Positions 51,839-60,980 of a stretch of 64,000 nucleotides of DNA are shown here, in pieces (position 1 is the first letter of the stretch; each line of letters opens with the position of its first letter). Position numbers and translations under genes: made by a program. Source of the stretch: Marinococcus luteus (GTDB lineage Bacteria > Bacillota > Bacilli > Bacillales > Marinococcaceae). The notes beneath the pieces are model-generated. The model worked only from the letters and a program-made list of their open reading frames with translations, did not search any database and was not told the DNA's origin. The stretch spans positions 62,001 through 126,000 of the forward strand of contig NZ_FNNC01000007.1 in the NCBI RefSeq assembly GCF_900106595.1, read 5' to 3'.

Positions 51839-53062
51839 ATGGCTTCGAAAAAAAACAAACATTCTCTGGACAGCTATACTCTCGGACTGATAGCCGCTCC
51901 GGAGCTGCCAAAGGAAATCTGCGACGAGATGGCAGAAGAACTTCCCGATTTACTCAAAAACTATGTAGATGACCGGAGAAACTGGGAAGTGGAAGTGGTT
52001 CTTGACCCTTTTGCCGGGGTGATAGAAAAATCAGAGCCGGTGATTGAGGAAGCACAAAAACATAAACAAAAACATGAATGGGATTATGCCCTCTGCTTTA
52101 CGGACCTGCCAATTGTAGACGGCAAAAAACTGGTGATAGCTGACGCCAGTTCGGACCGTGAAATCGGCCTTATTTCCCTGCCGTCCCTTGGAGCAATGCC
52201 AATGAGAAAGCGTGTTCGTGAGGCGATGATGCAGCTTGTAAATGAAATGCACCACGGAAGCTCTGAAGAAGAGCGGGAACGGCAGAATGAACGTATCGCA
52301 GAAAACCAGGAGCAGCTTGAGAATCATGAAGATGAACATTCCTATCAGGTCCGGGGCAGAGGATCAAGGGAACTGATGGGGAGCCGTTTGTATGAGCGCT
52401 TTTCCCCGATTAAACGTACGGTGTATTCTAACGAAGAAGAAAGCCAGCATGTCCGCTTCTATGCTAACCTGAATATGAGAGGACGCACGAGGCTGCTTTC
52501 CGGCATGGTGCTGGCAAACCGGCCCTGGACGATTTTTCCGGCCTTTAAGCGTGTGATTGCTTTAGCTTTTGCTACCGGAGCTTATGGACTGATCTTTCCA
52601 AGTTTCTGGATGCTGAGTGACACCTATGGCTTCTGGCGTTTTCTTGCTGTTATGTTTACGGCCATGGTGGCCATGACTGTATGGTTTATCGCCGCCCATG
52701 GGCTGTGGGAAAAAGAGTCAAAAGCAGAGTCCAAATTTTTAGTCCGTTCTTACAATAAAGCTACAGCCGCTACAATCGGCATTGCTATTATTCATTATTA
52801 TATTATTCTATTTTTAATGTTTTTGGTAGTTTCTCTGCTGTTTATCCCAGCTTCCCAGCTGGCATTGAATTTACAGGGGGCCGTGACATTTGCGACGTAT
52901 CTGAAAATATCCTGGCTTGCCTGCACGGTAGCTACGCTTGGCGGGGCGCTTGGAGCAGGACTTGAAAGTGAAGAAACGGTGCTCAAAGCGACCTACGGCT
53001 ACCGTCAGCGTATCCGCAATGAACGTGCAAAATCGGAAAAACGGCAGGAATCTTCCTCTTAA
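51839..53062 (+). CDS. membrane protein of unknown function with soluble N-domain
   Basis: The 407-residue protein has a hydrophilic N-terminal domain (1-150; YTLGLIAAPELPKEICDEMA, WDYALCFTDLPIV, LPSLGAM) and a charged, possibly coiled-coil stretch (155-180). About four membrane helices follow between residues 225 and 380, then a basic tail. AGAAAGGAGGAATATCG precedes the ATG. I do not recognise the family; the N-domain has an alpha/beta look with predicted strand-loop-helix units. Single gene. Confidence 0.8.
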   Translation: MASKKNKHSLDSYTLGLIAAPELPKEICDEMAEELPDLLKNYVDDRRNWEVEVVLDPFAGVIEKSEPVIEEAQKHKQKHEWDYALCFTDLPIVDGKKLVIADASSDREIGLISLPSLGAMPMRKRVREAMMQLVNEMHHGSSEEERERQNERIAENQEQLENHEDEHSYQVRGRGSRELMGSRLYERFSPIKRTVYSNEEESQHVRFYANLNMRGRTRLLSGMVLANRPWTIFPAFKRVIALAFATGAYGLIFPSFWMLSDTYGFWRFLAVMFTAMVAMTVWFIAAHGLWEKESKAESKFLVRSYNKATAATIGIAIIHYYIILFLMFLVVSLLFIPASQLALNLQGAVTFATYLKISWLACTVATLGGALGAGLESEETVLKATYGYRQRIRNERAKSEKRQESSS

Positions 53063-53279
53063 AGAAGGTGAAAGAAGGCGTCTATGCCTTTATGGTGGAA
53101 TTAGAATGCCTGTTTCTGTGCCTATGACTTTTCTTCACATATTACAGCGAAAAACAGCTGAATACGCCGTCAACGGAAATTATTATTCCTGGAAACAAAG
53201 TGGTAAAATGATGACAGACCTGTCATTTACAGCCATCATAGGAACAATAATCTTGCCTCACTGATAAAGGGTGATTACG

Positions 53280-53852
53280 ATGTCCAGGCAGTATTCCATT
53301 TACACCGTAATGGGGACGCTAGCTGTTTTTGCTGCTGTATTAGGCTTTTTAGTCTATAATGTGCATGAGCGAAGCCAGACAGCCGAACAGGAAGCAGAAG
53401 AAAAGCAACAAGCTGCAGAAGAAGAGACAGAACAGAAAGCAGAGGCACCTGAACCGGAGGAAGAAAGAGTAGCCTCGAGTGAAGTGCCTGAGGTGGAAAA
53501 TGAAGAACTGCTTGAACGGGCTGTTCATGCAGAAGCCAAAGATGAAACTTTTGAAGGCATGGTGGCCGTGGCAAGTGTCATTTTGAACCGCATTGAATCT
53601 GAAACCTTTCCAGACGATGTCGAAAGTGTCATATACGAAGAAAACCAATTCCAGGTAGTAGATAACGGAAGTATAGAAGAATCTCCTTCTGAGCGTGCAG
53701 AAGAAGCAACAGAAGAGGCTCTGAATGGATCGGAGCCGGTAGGGGATTCATTATTTTTCTGGAGTGAAGACGTGCCGAAAGACAACTGGCTCTGGGAAAC
53801 AAAGACCGTTGATTACGAAATTGGCGGACACGTATTCTCAGAAGACGTATAA
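53280..53852 (+). CDS. SleB/CwlJ-type cell wall hydrolase with membrane anchor
   Basis: The 190-residue protein has an N-terminal membrane helix (residues 9-27), a Glu-rich linker (about 30-75) and a Hydrolase_2 (SleB-type) domain: LLERAVHAEAKDETFEGMVA with the catalytic Glu, VASVILNRIES, and YEENQFQVVDNG, GDSLFFWSE. Such enzymes are lytic transglycosylases, often in spore germination. ATG at 53280 is chosen over GTG 53271 because AAAGGGTGAT is then well spaced. No spore-specific partner gene is adjacent. Confidence 0.85.
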   Translation: MSRQYSIYTVMGTLAVFAAVLGFLVYNVHERSQTAEQEAEEKQQAAEEETEQKAEAPEPEEERVASSEVPEVENEELLERAVHAEAKDETFEGMVAVASVILNRIESETFPDDVESVIYEENQFQVVDNGSIEESPSERAEEATEEALNGSEPVGDSLFFWSEDVPKDNWLWETKTVDYEIGGHVFSEDV

Positions 53853-53857
53853 GAAGG

Positions 53858-53888
53858 GCCAGCGGTGACCAGCCGCTGGTCTTTTTTT
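53858..53888 (+). terminator. intrinsic terminator
   Basis: CCAGCGG pairs with CCGCTGG, followed by TCTTTTTTT. Confidence 0.87.
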
Positions 53889-53974
53889 GTTTATATTGGT
53901 TAAAATCATGCTTACAGGATAACTGGGCAAGGAATATAGTAGAAGAGCAGCATAATAGTGAAGGGGAGGATAAG

Positions 53975-54802
53975 ATGAAATTTTCGGTATGCAGCTGGAT
54001 TTTTGGAGACCAGCCAATTGAACAGACAATACGCGACGCAGCTTCCATGGGATACGATGAAATTGAAGTTCACGCGAAGGATTATAACTGGGAGGGATTA
54101 ATCCAGCTGGCGGATACCCTTGGTATCCGTATCCGGGGTCTGTGCGCGGATGCAGGCTGGCCGCGAAAAGAAACAGATTTATCACAGATTGATCCTTCCA
54201 TGCGAAAAACAGCTGTAAATTATTTTAAAGAACAGATCAGCCGTGCATACCGGGCCGGAGCAGAATATATGGTGCTGTCCCCATGCGCACCGGGCAAATC
54301 AGAGCCGGAAGGAAGCGGCAGAGAGGAATGGGAAGCAGCAGTTTTATCACTTCAGGAAATAGCTCCCTATGCGGAAGAAAGAAACGTTGCTCTGGTGATT
54401 GAGCCATTAAATCGTTACGAAAGCTGTATTATTAATACCGGATGGCAGGCGCTTGTGCTCGTGGAAGAAACCGGGCACCCATTTGTGACGACGATGCTCG
54501 ATACATTTCATATGAATATTGAAGAAAGCAGCATGGAGGCACCTTTTCATCATCTTGGCCCAGCCCTCAGCCATATACACGTGGCAGATACTAACCGGCA
54601 GGGTCTGGGATACGGAAGACTTCCCTGGGACGCGATTGCCGAAGCTGTTAAAGCAACAGGGTACGAGGGGACGATCACAGTAGAATGCCTGGCCCCGGAA
54701 TTGAATATATTTCCTTCAGCTGAAAAAAAGGCCAGTATAGATTACGTTAATGAATATGCCGAGAAGTCGCTTGAAAAACTGCAATATCTTTTCCGGTCAT
54801 AA
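53975..54802 (+). CDS. sugar phosphate isomerase/epimerase-like TIM barrel
   Basis: The 275-residue protein belongs to the xylose-isomerase-like/AP-endonuclease-2 TIM-barrel group. Metal and substrate residues: Glu in LVIEPLNRYES near 150, Asp-His in TMLDTFHMNIEE near 183, His in SHIHVADTNRQGLGYG near 210 and Glu in ITVECLAPE near 240. This arrangement is that of ketose 3-epimerases and hydroxypyruvate isomerase-type enzymes. AGGGGAGGATAAG precedes the ATG. Substrate unknown. Confidence 0.85.
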   Translation: MKFSVCSWIFGDQPIEQTIRDAASMGYDEIEVHAKDYNWEGLIQLADTLGIRIRGLCADAGWPRKETDLSQIDPSMRKTAVNYFKEQISRAYRAGAEYMVLSPCAPGKSEPEGSGREEWEAAVLSLQEIAPYAEERNVALVIEPLNRYESCIINTGWQALVLVEETGHPFVTTMLDTFHMNIEESSMEAPFHHLGPALSHIHVADTNRQGLGYGRLPWDAIAEAVKATGYEGTITVECLAPELNIFPSAEKKASIDYVNEYAEKSLEKLQYLFRS

Positions 54803-54863
54803 GTAAGCTGCGTACTGTTAATTACATGAATAACAAATAGAAATCTAAGAATGAGGTGAAAAT

Positions 54864-55388
54864 ATGGACAAACACCGTTTTCCTATCGGAACATTTGAAT
54901 GGCCGAAAACGATAAGTGCTGAAAAACGAAAAGAATGGACTATAACATTGGCGGCTGTTCCTTCGCTTTACAGGGAAGAGGTGGAGCATTTAACGAGGCA
55001 GCAGCTGGATACTCCTTACCGGGAAGGCGGATGGAGCATCCGTCAGGTCGTCCATCACGTTCCTGACAGTCATTTGCACGGTTATATACGCTTTAAACAG
55101 GCATTAACGGAGGAAGAACCTGAAATTAAACCATATGATCAGACGGCGTGGGCTGAACTGACGGACAGCAGCGGAGAAATAGAAATTTCTCTTAAACTGC
55201 TCGAGGGCCTTCACCAACGCTGGGTGCTTTTATTAGATGAATTACAGGAAGACGACTGGCTCCGCACTTTCCGTCATCCTGAATCAGGCCGTTCCACACT
55301 TGAGGAGGCCTTGAGTCTTTATGCCTGGCACAGCAGGCATCACTTAGCCCATATTACATCTCTGAAAGAGAGAATGGCATGGGGTTAA
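54864..55388 (+). CDS. yfiT: YfiT-like DinB-family metal-dependent protein
   Basis: The 174-residue four-helix protein has the YfiT/BstA-type metal triad: His65 in RQVVHHVPDSH and His156/His160 in YAWHSRHHLAHI, and the HRFPIGTFEWP N-terminus. Relatives are bacillithiol transferases of the DinB fold. GAATGAGGTGAAAAT precedes the ATG. It follows the epimerase gene by 61 bp and may share its transcript; a terminator closes the unit. Confidence 0.9.
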   Translation: MDKHRFPIGTFEWPKTISAEKRKEWTITLAAVPSLYREEVEHLTRQQLDTPYREGGWSIRQVVHHVPDSHLHGYIRFKQALTEEEPEIKPYDQTAWAELTDSSGEIEISLKLLEGLHQRWVLLLDELQEDDWLRTFRHPESGRSTLEEALSLYAWHSRHHLAHITSLKERMAWG

Positions 55389-55426
55389 ATAAGAGATATA
55401 AATTAGTATAAATTAATTATTAGTTA

Positions 55427-55467
55427 AAATTCCCGCCTCTTTTGTACATACGGAGGCAGGAATTTTT
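55427..55467 (+). terminator. intrinsic terminator after yfiT
   Basis: AATTCCCGCCTC pairs with GAGGCAGGAATT (one mismatch) around a long loop, followed by T-rich DNA. Confidence 0.7.
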
Positions 55468-55490
55468 ATTTGTCGTAAAATGTATAATAA

Positions 55491-55504
55491 TGATAACGCT
55501 TACC
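55491..55504 (+). promoter_or_regulatory. cre-like (CcpA) site upstream of abg operon
   Basis: TGATAACGCTTACC matches the cre consensus TGWNANCGNTNWCA at 13 of 14 positions (last base C for A). The surrounding ATGATAA-CGC-TTACCAT is a near-perfect inverted repeat. It lies about 50 bp upstream of the -35. Confidence 0.5.
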
Positions 55505-55554
55505 ATTTTGAAAAGTTTTCTTACATAGAAAATAAAAAATAGTTTGAATTCTTA

Positions 55555-55583
55555 TTGGACGAAAAGAAATTATATGCTACTGT
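55555..55583 (+). promoter_or_regulatory. promoter of abg operon
   Basis: TTGGAC (55555-55560), 17-bp spacer, TACTGT (55578-55583), 52 bp before the transporter start. Confidence 0.5.
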
Positions 55584-55634
55584 ACTAATTAAGGAACATT
55601 TAAAGACAATGTCCTAAAAGGAGTGTATAATGAA

Positions 55635-57170
55635 ATGAGTTTAGAAAATGGAAAAAAATCTGTATTCATGAAGTTTCTTGACGGAGTGGAAAGAGCGGGG
55701 AATAAACTCCCGCATCCATTCATGCTGTTTATATATTTAGCAGCAGCTGTCATTTTAATTTCTTCGGTCGTCGGATGGGCGGGGGTTTCCTTCGAAGACC
55801 CCCAAAATGGAGAAACAGTAGCTGTGCAGCCGTTAATTTCTGAAGAAGGTTTGGAGTATATATTATCTTCAATGCTGGATAACTTTACTGGATTTGCTCC
55901 CTTAGGTCTTGTACTTGTAATGATGCTTGGCATCGGGTTAGCTCAAAAAGTCGGGCTTATGGAAACGTTTATGACTTCTGTCATATTAAAGGCACCAAAA
56001 AAATTAGTTACATACGCAGTTATTGGTACAGGCATTATTGGAAATCTGGCCTCAGACGCAGCATTTGTTATTATCCCTCCTCTGGCAGCTATGGTCTTTT
56101 ATGCGTTGGGCCGTCACCCTCTGGCCGGAATTGCTGCTGGCTTCGCCGGTGTAGGGGCAGGCTTTACTGCTAATATTATTATTACCGGCACTGACGCTCT
56201 GCTTTCAGGTATTTCAACGGAAGCAGCGCAGACCGTAAACGAAAGTGCTAACGTCACACCGGTTGATAACTGGTATTATATGATTGCTTCTGTGCCCATG
56301 TTAATGATTGTAGGGGCGTGGCTTACGGAGAGAGTAATAGAGCCAAGACTTGGAATATATGACGGAAGCTACAGTGATGGTACTGTTCTGGGTAATCAAA
56401 TAGAAGAAATTACTCCGGAAAGGTTCCGAGGGATGAGAAACGCTGGTATCGCCGGCGCGGTATATTTAGTTTTGATTGCTATTATGGTAGTACCTGCAAA
56501 TGGCTTGTTACGCGGAGAAAATGGAGCGATTGTAGAGTCACCGTTCATTTCAAATATTGTGCCACTGATACTGTTTTTCTTTATCATCGTAGCTGTTGCT
56601 TACGGGGTGACTACGAAAGTAATTAATTCTACCTCGGATGTGCCGGAATTTATGGCGCAGTCCATGAAGGATATGGCAGGCTACATTACATTGATTTTTG
56701 CTGCTGCCCAATTCATTGCTTACTTTGAATGGACAAATTTGTCTTCTTACATGGCTGTGAGCGGGGCAAACTTTTTAACAGCAGCTGACTTTAGCGGTCT
56801 ACCAGTAGTAGTCGGTTTTATTCTCCTTGCGGGTGTGCTGAATATGTTTATTTTCAGCGGCTCCGCTCAATGGGCCTTAATGGCTCCTATATTTATTCCG
56901 CTATTCATGTATTTGGATTACAACCCGGCTTATATTCAATTAGCTTATCGTCTTGCGGACTCTACAACAAATGTTATTACACCGTTGAATCCTTACGTAC
57001 CAATGATTTTAGCTTTTATGAAACAATATGATCACCGTGCCGGATTTGGAACATTATTTTCTATTATGCTGCCGTATACTCTCGTATTTTTGACCCTTTG
57101 GATTGTTATGTTCATCGTTTGGAATTTATTAGGGCTTCCTATAGGGCCAGGAGTTTATATGGATTTGTAA
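55635..57170 (+). CDS. abgT: AbgT family aminobenzoyl-glutamate-type transporter
   Basis: The 511-residue membrane protein has the AbgT family layout: KLPHPFMLFIYLAAAV at the N-terminus, GFAPLGLVLVMMLGIG, NLASDAAFVIIPPLAA and the C-terminal pore region LADSTTNVITPLNPYVPMIL. The family imports p-aminobenzoyl-glutamate (a folate breakdown product) or exports sulfonamides. Two amidohydrolases right behind favour import. ATG at 55635 follows AAAAGGAG at 11 nt; a GTG at 55623 overlaps the site and is less likely. First gene of a five-gene operon. Confidence 0.92.
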   Translation: MSLENGKKSVFMKFLDGVERAGNKLPHPFMLFIYLAAAVILISSVVGWAGVSFEDPQNGETVAVQPLISEEGLEYILSSMLDNFTGFAPLGLVLVMMLGIGLAQKVGLMETFMTSVILKAPKKLVTYAVIGTGIIGNLASDAAFVIIPPLAAMVFYALGRHPLAGIAAGFAGVGAGFTANIIITGTDALLSGISTEAAQTVNESANVTPVDNWYYMIASVPMLMIVGAWLTERVIEPRLGIYDGSYSDGTVLGNQIEEITPERFRGMRNAGIAGAVYLVLIAIMVVPANGLLRGENGAIVESPFISNIVPLILFFFIIVAVAYGVTTKVINSTSDVPEFMAQSMKDMAGYITLIFAAAQFIAYFEWTNLSSYMAVSGANFLTAADFSGLPVVVGFILLAGVLNMFIFSGSAQWALMAPIFIPLFMYLDYNPAYIQLAYRLADSTTNVITPLNPYVPMILAFMKQYDHRAGFGTLFSIMLPYTLVFLTLWIVMFIVWNLLGLPIGPGVYMDL

Positions 57171-57192
57171 TTGTATAAAGGGAGAGACCACA

Positions 57193-58398
57193 ATGAACAT
57201 CAAAAGATTAACAGAAGAACAAATAAACGAAGCAATAGATACAGCTTTAAAATACAGACATTACTTTCACCAGTATCCTGAATTAAGCGGGGAAGAGTAC
57301 CAGACTTCGGAAACAATACAAAATTTTCTTTATGAAGAAAAGATTGAATACACAACTGGTTTTGCCGGGACTGGAATTCTTGCCATCATTAAAGGTGACC
57401 GTCCTGGAAAAACGATAGCTCTCCGCGCGGATATTGATGCTCTCCCTATCGAGGAAAAGCCATCTCCGTCATATCGATCAAAAAAGAAGAAAGTTATGCA
57501 TGCATGCGGTCATGATGCTCATACAGCTATGTTGATGAGCACTGCATCCCTGCTTCAGAAAAATAAAAAGGAATTAGAAGGTACAGTATTATGTGTATTC
57601 CAGCCTGCAGAGGAACAGGCTCCTACAGGCGGAGCAGCTAAAATGCTCGAAGACGGATTATTTGAAGTTTATCAGCCGGATGCTGTTTTAGCTCAGCACG
57701 TATGGCCGGATCTCCCTGTGGGGAAGTTCGGAGTGATGAGTGGTCCTATCATGGGGAACTCTGATCGGTTTGAAATCATAATAAAGGGAGCAGGAGGCCA
57801 CGCTAGTATGCCGCATCAGACAAAGGATTCGATCGTAGCGGCAGGTCAGCTGATTGGTCAAATCCAATCTATTATCAGCAGGAATATCAATCCACTGGAT
57901 GCGGCAGTTGTTACTGTAGGTACGGTCCGGGGCGGAGAGCGTTATAATGTAATCGCAAGTGAAACTACTCTCGAAGGCACGGTGCGGACATTTGAAGATG
58001 GAGTGAAAGAAAGAGTTAAAACAAAGCTTGGCCAGCTGCTGACAGGGATAGAAGCATCATTTGAAGTGATCTGCCAGATAAAATATTTTGATGGCTACCC
58101 GGCTACAATAAATACACCTGTGTGGGCGGAACATGCCAGAGAAACCGCCCGCCGTTTGTATGGTGAAGAGTCGTTACCGCAGGTAGAACCGAGTCTTGGC
58201 GGGGAAGACTTTGCCCGTTTCCTGGAGAAATACCCTGGAAATTACCACTGGCTTGGGACTGCTATTCCTGAACGGACAGTCCAGAAGCCTTTGCATGATC
58301 CTTCCTTTGATATTGATGAGCGAGCTCTTGGTTATGGTATCGAATTTATGTACCATGAAGCGGTTGAAGGCTTAAAACTGCTGAAAGATGAGGAGTAG
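57193..58398 (+). CDS. M20 amidohydrolase (AbgB/YxeP-like)
   Basis: The 401-residue cytosolic metallohydrolase has the M20 metal motifs: IALRADIDALPIEE near 75, MHACGHDAHTAML near 102, FQPAEEQAPTGGA with the catalytic Glu near 137, LAQHVWPDLPVG near 160 and SLGGEDFARF near 335. It removes the acyl or aroyl group from N-acyl amino acids, here perhaps aminobenzoyl-glutamate. AAAGGGAGAGACCACA precedes the ATG, 22 bp after abgT. Confidence 0.92.
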   Translation: MNIKRLTEEQINEAIDTALKYRHYFHQYPELSGEEYQTSETIQNFLYEEKIEYTTGFAGTGILAIIKGDRPGKTIALRADIDALPIEEKPSPSYRSKKKKVMHACGHDAHTAMLMSTASLLQKNKKELEGTVLCVFQPAEEQAPTGGAAKMLEDGLFEVYQPDAVLAQHVWPDLPVGKFGVMSGPIMGNSDRFEIIIKGAGGHASMPHQTKDSIVAAGQLIGQIQSIISRNINPLDAAVVTVGTVRGGERYNVIASETTLEGTVRTFEDGVKERVKTKLGQLLTGIEASFEVICQIKYFDGYPATINTPVWAEHARETARRLYGEESLPQVEPSLGGEDFARFLEKYPGNYHWLGTAIPERTVQKPLHDPSFDIDERALGYGIEFMYHEAVEGLKLLKDEE

Positions 58399-58404
58399 TT
58401 AGAC

Positions 58405-59724
58405 ATGTCTGTAAACAAAATCGATGAGTATATCCAAAAGCTTCTCCCGAAGCTCAAGGAATGGAGAAGGCATTTTCACAAATATCCAGAGGTAGGCTGG
58501 ACAGAAATCTATACCACTTATGTCATTGCGCAAGAGCTGCAGCAGCTTGATGGTAAAGTCATTTATGGTAAAGAACTGACCAAATCAGATGCCAGGCAGG
58601 GTGTGCCGGACAAAAGCACGTTAAAAAAAGCAAAAAAGCGGGCAGAGGAGCTTCAGGTTCCTGAAGAGTTTATTAAACAGACAGAAGACGGGCATACGGG
58701 GGCGTTAATTCAGTTTGAAGGAAAGGAAGAAGGCCCGCATGTGTGTTATAGGGTGGACATTGATGCACTTCCTATCACAGAAACTTCTGCAGCTTCTCAT
58801 TTTCCTAATAGGGAAAATTTTGCTTCAGCCTTTCCAGGAGAAATGCATGCCTGTGCCCACGATGGTCATATTACTCTTGGTCTCGGTCTGGCCACATTTC
58901 TTTCAGAGCACCCCGAAGAATGGAATGGTAAGGCTACTATCATATTTCAACCAGCGGAAGAAGGCAGCAGAGGTGCAAAAGCAGTCGTTGCAAACAGGTG
59001 GCTGGACGATGTCGATTATTTTATGAGCGGCCATATCGGTATTACAGATATGAAGGTAGGGACTATAGCCGCCACTGCTGCTAAATTTTTGGCTACTACT
59101 AAGTTTGACGTTATTTTTAAGGGTGTCTCCTCCCATGCTGGAGCGAAGCCCGAAGAAGGTGGAAATGCGTTATTGGCAGCAGCGGCGGCAGCTGTTCATA
59201 CTCAGGGTATTTCCAGACATTCTAAAGGAGACACAAGGATTAACATTGGGGAACTGAACGCGGGTTCGGGGCGCAATGTTGTTGCCGATTATGCGAAAAT
59301 TATTGGGGAAACACGGGGAAGTTCTACACAGGTAAATCAATATATGATGAACGAAGCAGCACGTATGATTGAAGCGAGTGCATTTATGTATGGAGTGGAA
59401 AGTCAAATAGAGTATACAGGGGAAGGGATGGCCGCCGAGTGTGATTCTGAATGGCAGGAGTGGATAGCATCAGCTTTGGAAAAAAGCAGCTTAGTAAAAT
59501 ACGTAGAACCGTCGAGAGAAGTGGGGGCTTCAGAAGACGCTACAGTAATGATTAACCACGTCCAAAAACAAGGTGGAAAAGCTACCTATATGCTTTTTGG
59601 AACAGAGCTTGCTGCTGGTCACCACCATCCTTCATTTGATTATGAGGAAGCAGTATTCGGTCCAGCGCTCGCAGCTTTTATCTATCCTCTTGTTAATTCA
59701 ATATGGAAGGAGGAAGAAAATTGA
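58405..59724 (+). CDS. M20 amidohydrolase (AbgA-like)
   Basis: The 439-residue enzyme has WRRHFHKYPEVGWTEIYTTY at the N-terminus, a 35-residue insertion typical of AbgA (DARQGVPDKSTLKKAKKRAE), CYRVDIDALPITE, EMHACAHDGHITLGL, FQPAEEGSRGAKAV and ELAAGHHHPSFDYEE. In E. coli AbgA and AbgB form a heterodimer cleaving p-aminobenzoyl-glutamate; the same pairing is likely here. It begins 6 bp after the previous stop (GATGAGGAG site). Confidence 0.9.
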   Translation: MSVNKIDEYIQKLLPKLKEWRRHFHKYPEVGWTEIYTTYVIAQELQQLDGKVIYGKELTKSDARQGVPDKSTLKKAKKRAEELQVPEEFIKQTEDGHTGALIQFEGKEEGPHVCYRVDIDALPITETSAASHFPNRENFASAFPGEMHACAHDGHITLGLGLATFLSEHPEEWNGKATIIFQPAEEGSRGAKAVVANRWLDDVDYFMSGHIGITDMKVGTIAATAAKFLATTKFDVIFKGVSSHAGAKPEEGGNALLAAAAAAVHTQGISRHSKGDTRINIGELNAGSGRNVVADYAKIIGETRGSSTQVNQYMMNEAARMIEASAFMYGVESQIEYTGEGMAAECDSEWQEWIASALEKSSLVKYVEPSREVGASEDATVMINHVQKQGGKATYMLFGTELAAGHHHPSFDYEEAVFGPALAAFIYPLVNSIWKEEEN

Positions 59725-60980
59725 AGAAATGGTTGGAAAAAAACTTACTGCGATTAAACGTTACTTCTACAATGAACAGGCCGGAAGGATTTAACCGGCC
59801 TGGTTATTCGGATCAGGAAATGGAAGCAGTGCAGGAGTTTATTCATTTAGCAGACAGCCTGGGCATGCAGGTGCAAAGAGATGAAGCGGGAAATATTCTG
59901 GCTGTGTGGAATCCTGGGCAGAGTGAAAAATCAAGTATAGCTTTTATTTCTCATCTGGACACAGTTACTAGTGGAGGCGGATATGACGGTGTTGCCGGAG
60001 TATTGTGCGGGCTCGGTGTTATTCAATATTTAAAGGAAAAAAATTGGACACCGTCCCGTCCTGTGACGGTGATCTGTGCATCTTCTGAGGAATCCTCCCG
60101 TTTTGGCGTATCGACAATTGGAAGTAAAGCAATGGCCGGTTTGCTGACTCCTGTACTGCAGAATGAGTTAATAAATTTGAAGGATTCTGAGGGCATGACT
60201 CTGGAAGAGGCGGTACGCAGCCAGGGGCTTGATTGGAATAATATGAACCTGGCTGAACAGCCAAAAGATGCTTTCCACCGGGTAGTAGAACTTCACATTG
60301 AGCAGGGAACTAAAATTGAAAATGCCCAAAAAGACGTTGGTATTGTAGGAGGCATAGCATGTCCGCTTCGTTTGTCTTTTGTATTTACGGGAGAGGCTGG
60401 TCATACCGGAACAACGCCTATGAGCAAAAGAAAAGATGCGTTGGCTGCTTCTGCTCCTTTTATTCAAACGGTGGCGGATACTGCCAAGAAAATTGAGGCA
60501 GCAAGCGGAGAAGAAATTGTAGCTACGGCAAGTACTATTGAATGTGAACCGAATGAAATGAATGTTATACCGGGAAAAGTTACTATTGGTGTCGATATTC
60601 GAAGTGTAAACGATAAACGTAAACAGGAAGCCGGAGACATTCTCCGCACAAGTGCCACTGAATTAGCTGATAATCAAAATATCCATGTAGATATTGAAAC
60701 GTTGGTCGATAATGCTTCAGTACTTCTTTCTCCGGAAGTAGCCGATGAATTACAGGAAGCTGCCGTAAAAGCAGGTTATCACTATCATGATATGGACAGT
60801 GGGGCAGGGCATGATATCATGAACATAGCTAAAAAATGGCAGGCGGGGCTGGTCTTTATTCCTTGCAGGGAGGGGAAAAGCCACGTGCCTGAAGAACATG
60901 CAAGTATTGACGATCTTTATAAAGGTGTTCAGGTTTTAGCTAATTATGTGATGATGCAGACAGGAGAGTTGAAAAAGTGA
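59721..60980 (+). CDS. M20 hydantoinase/carbamoylase-type amidohydrolase
   Basis: The 419-residue protein belongs to the N-carbamoyl-L-amino acid/allantoate amidohydrolase branch: FISHLDTVTSGGGYDGVAGV near 90, SSEESSRFGVSTIGSKAMAG near 125, VELHIEQGTKIENA near 195, GEAGHTGTTPMSKRKDAL near 225 and DSGAGHDIMNIA near 365. It would cleave carbamoyl or ureido groups. The start is TTG at 59721 with GGAAGGAGGAAG upstream, overlapping the previous stop (TTGA). Its presence beside an abg set is unusual. Confidence 0.88.
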   Translation: MKKWLEKNLLRLNVTSTMNRPEGFNRPGYSDQEMEAVQEFIHLADSLGMQVQRDEAGNILAVWNPGQSEKSSIAFISHLDTVTSGGGYDGVAGVLCGLGVIQYLKEKNWTPSRPVTVICASSEESSRFGVSTIGSKAMAGLLTPVLQNELINLKDSEGMTLEEAVRSQGLDWNNMNLAEQPKDAFHRVVELHIEQGTKIENAQKDVGIVGGIACPLRLSFVFTGEAGHTGTTPMSKRKDALAASAPFIQTVADTAKKIEAASGEEIVATASTIECEPNEMNVIPGKVTIGVDIRSVNDKRKQEAGDILRTSATELADNQNIHVDIETLVDNASVLLSPEVADELQEAAVKAGYHYHDMDSGAGHDIMNIAKKWQAGLVFIPCREGKSHVPEEHASIDDLYKGVQVLANYVMMQTGELKK

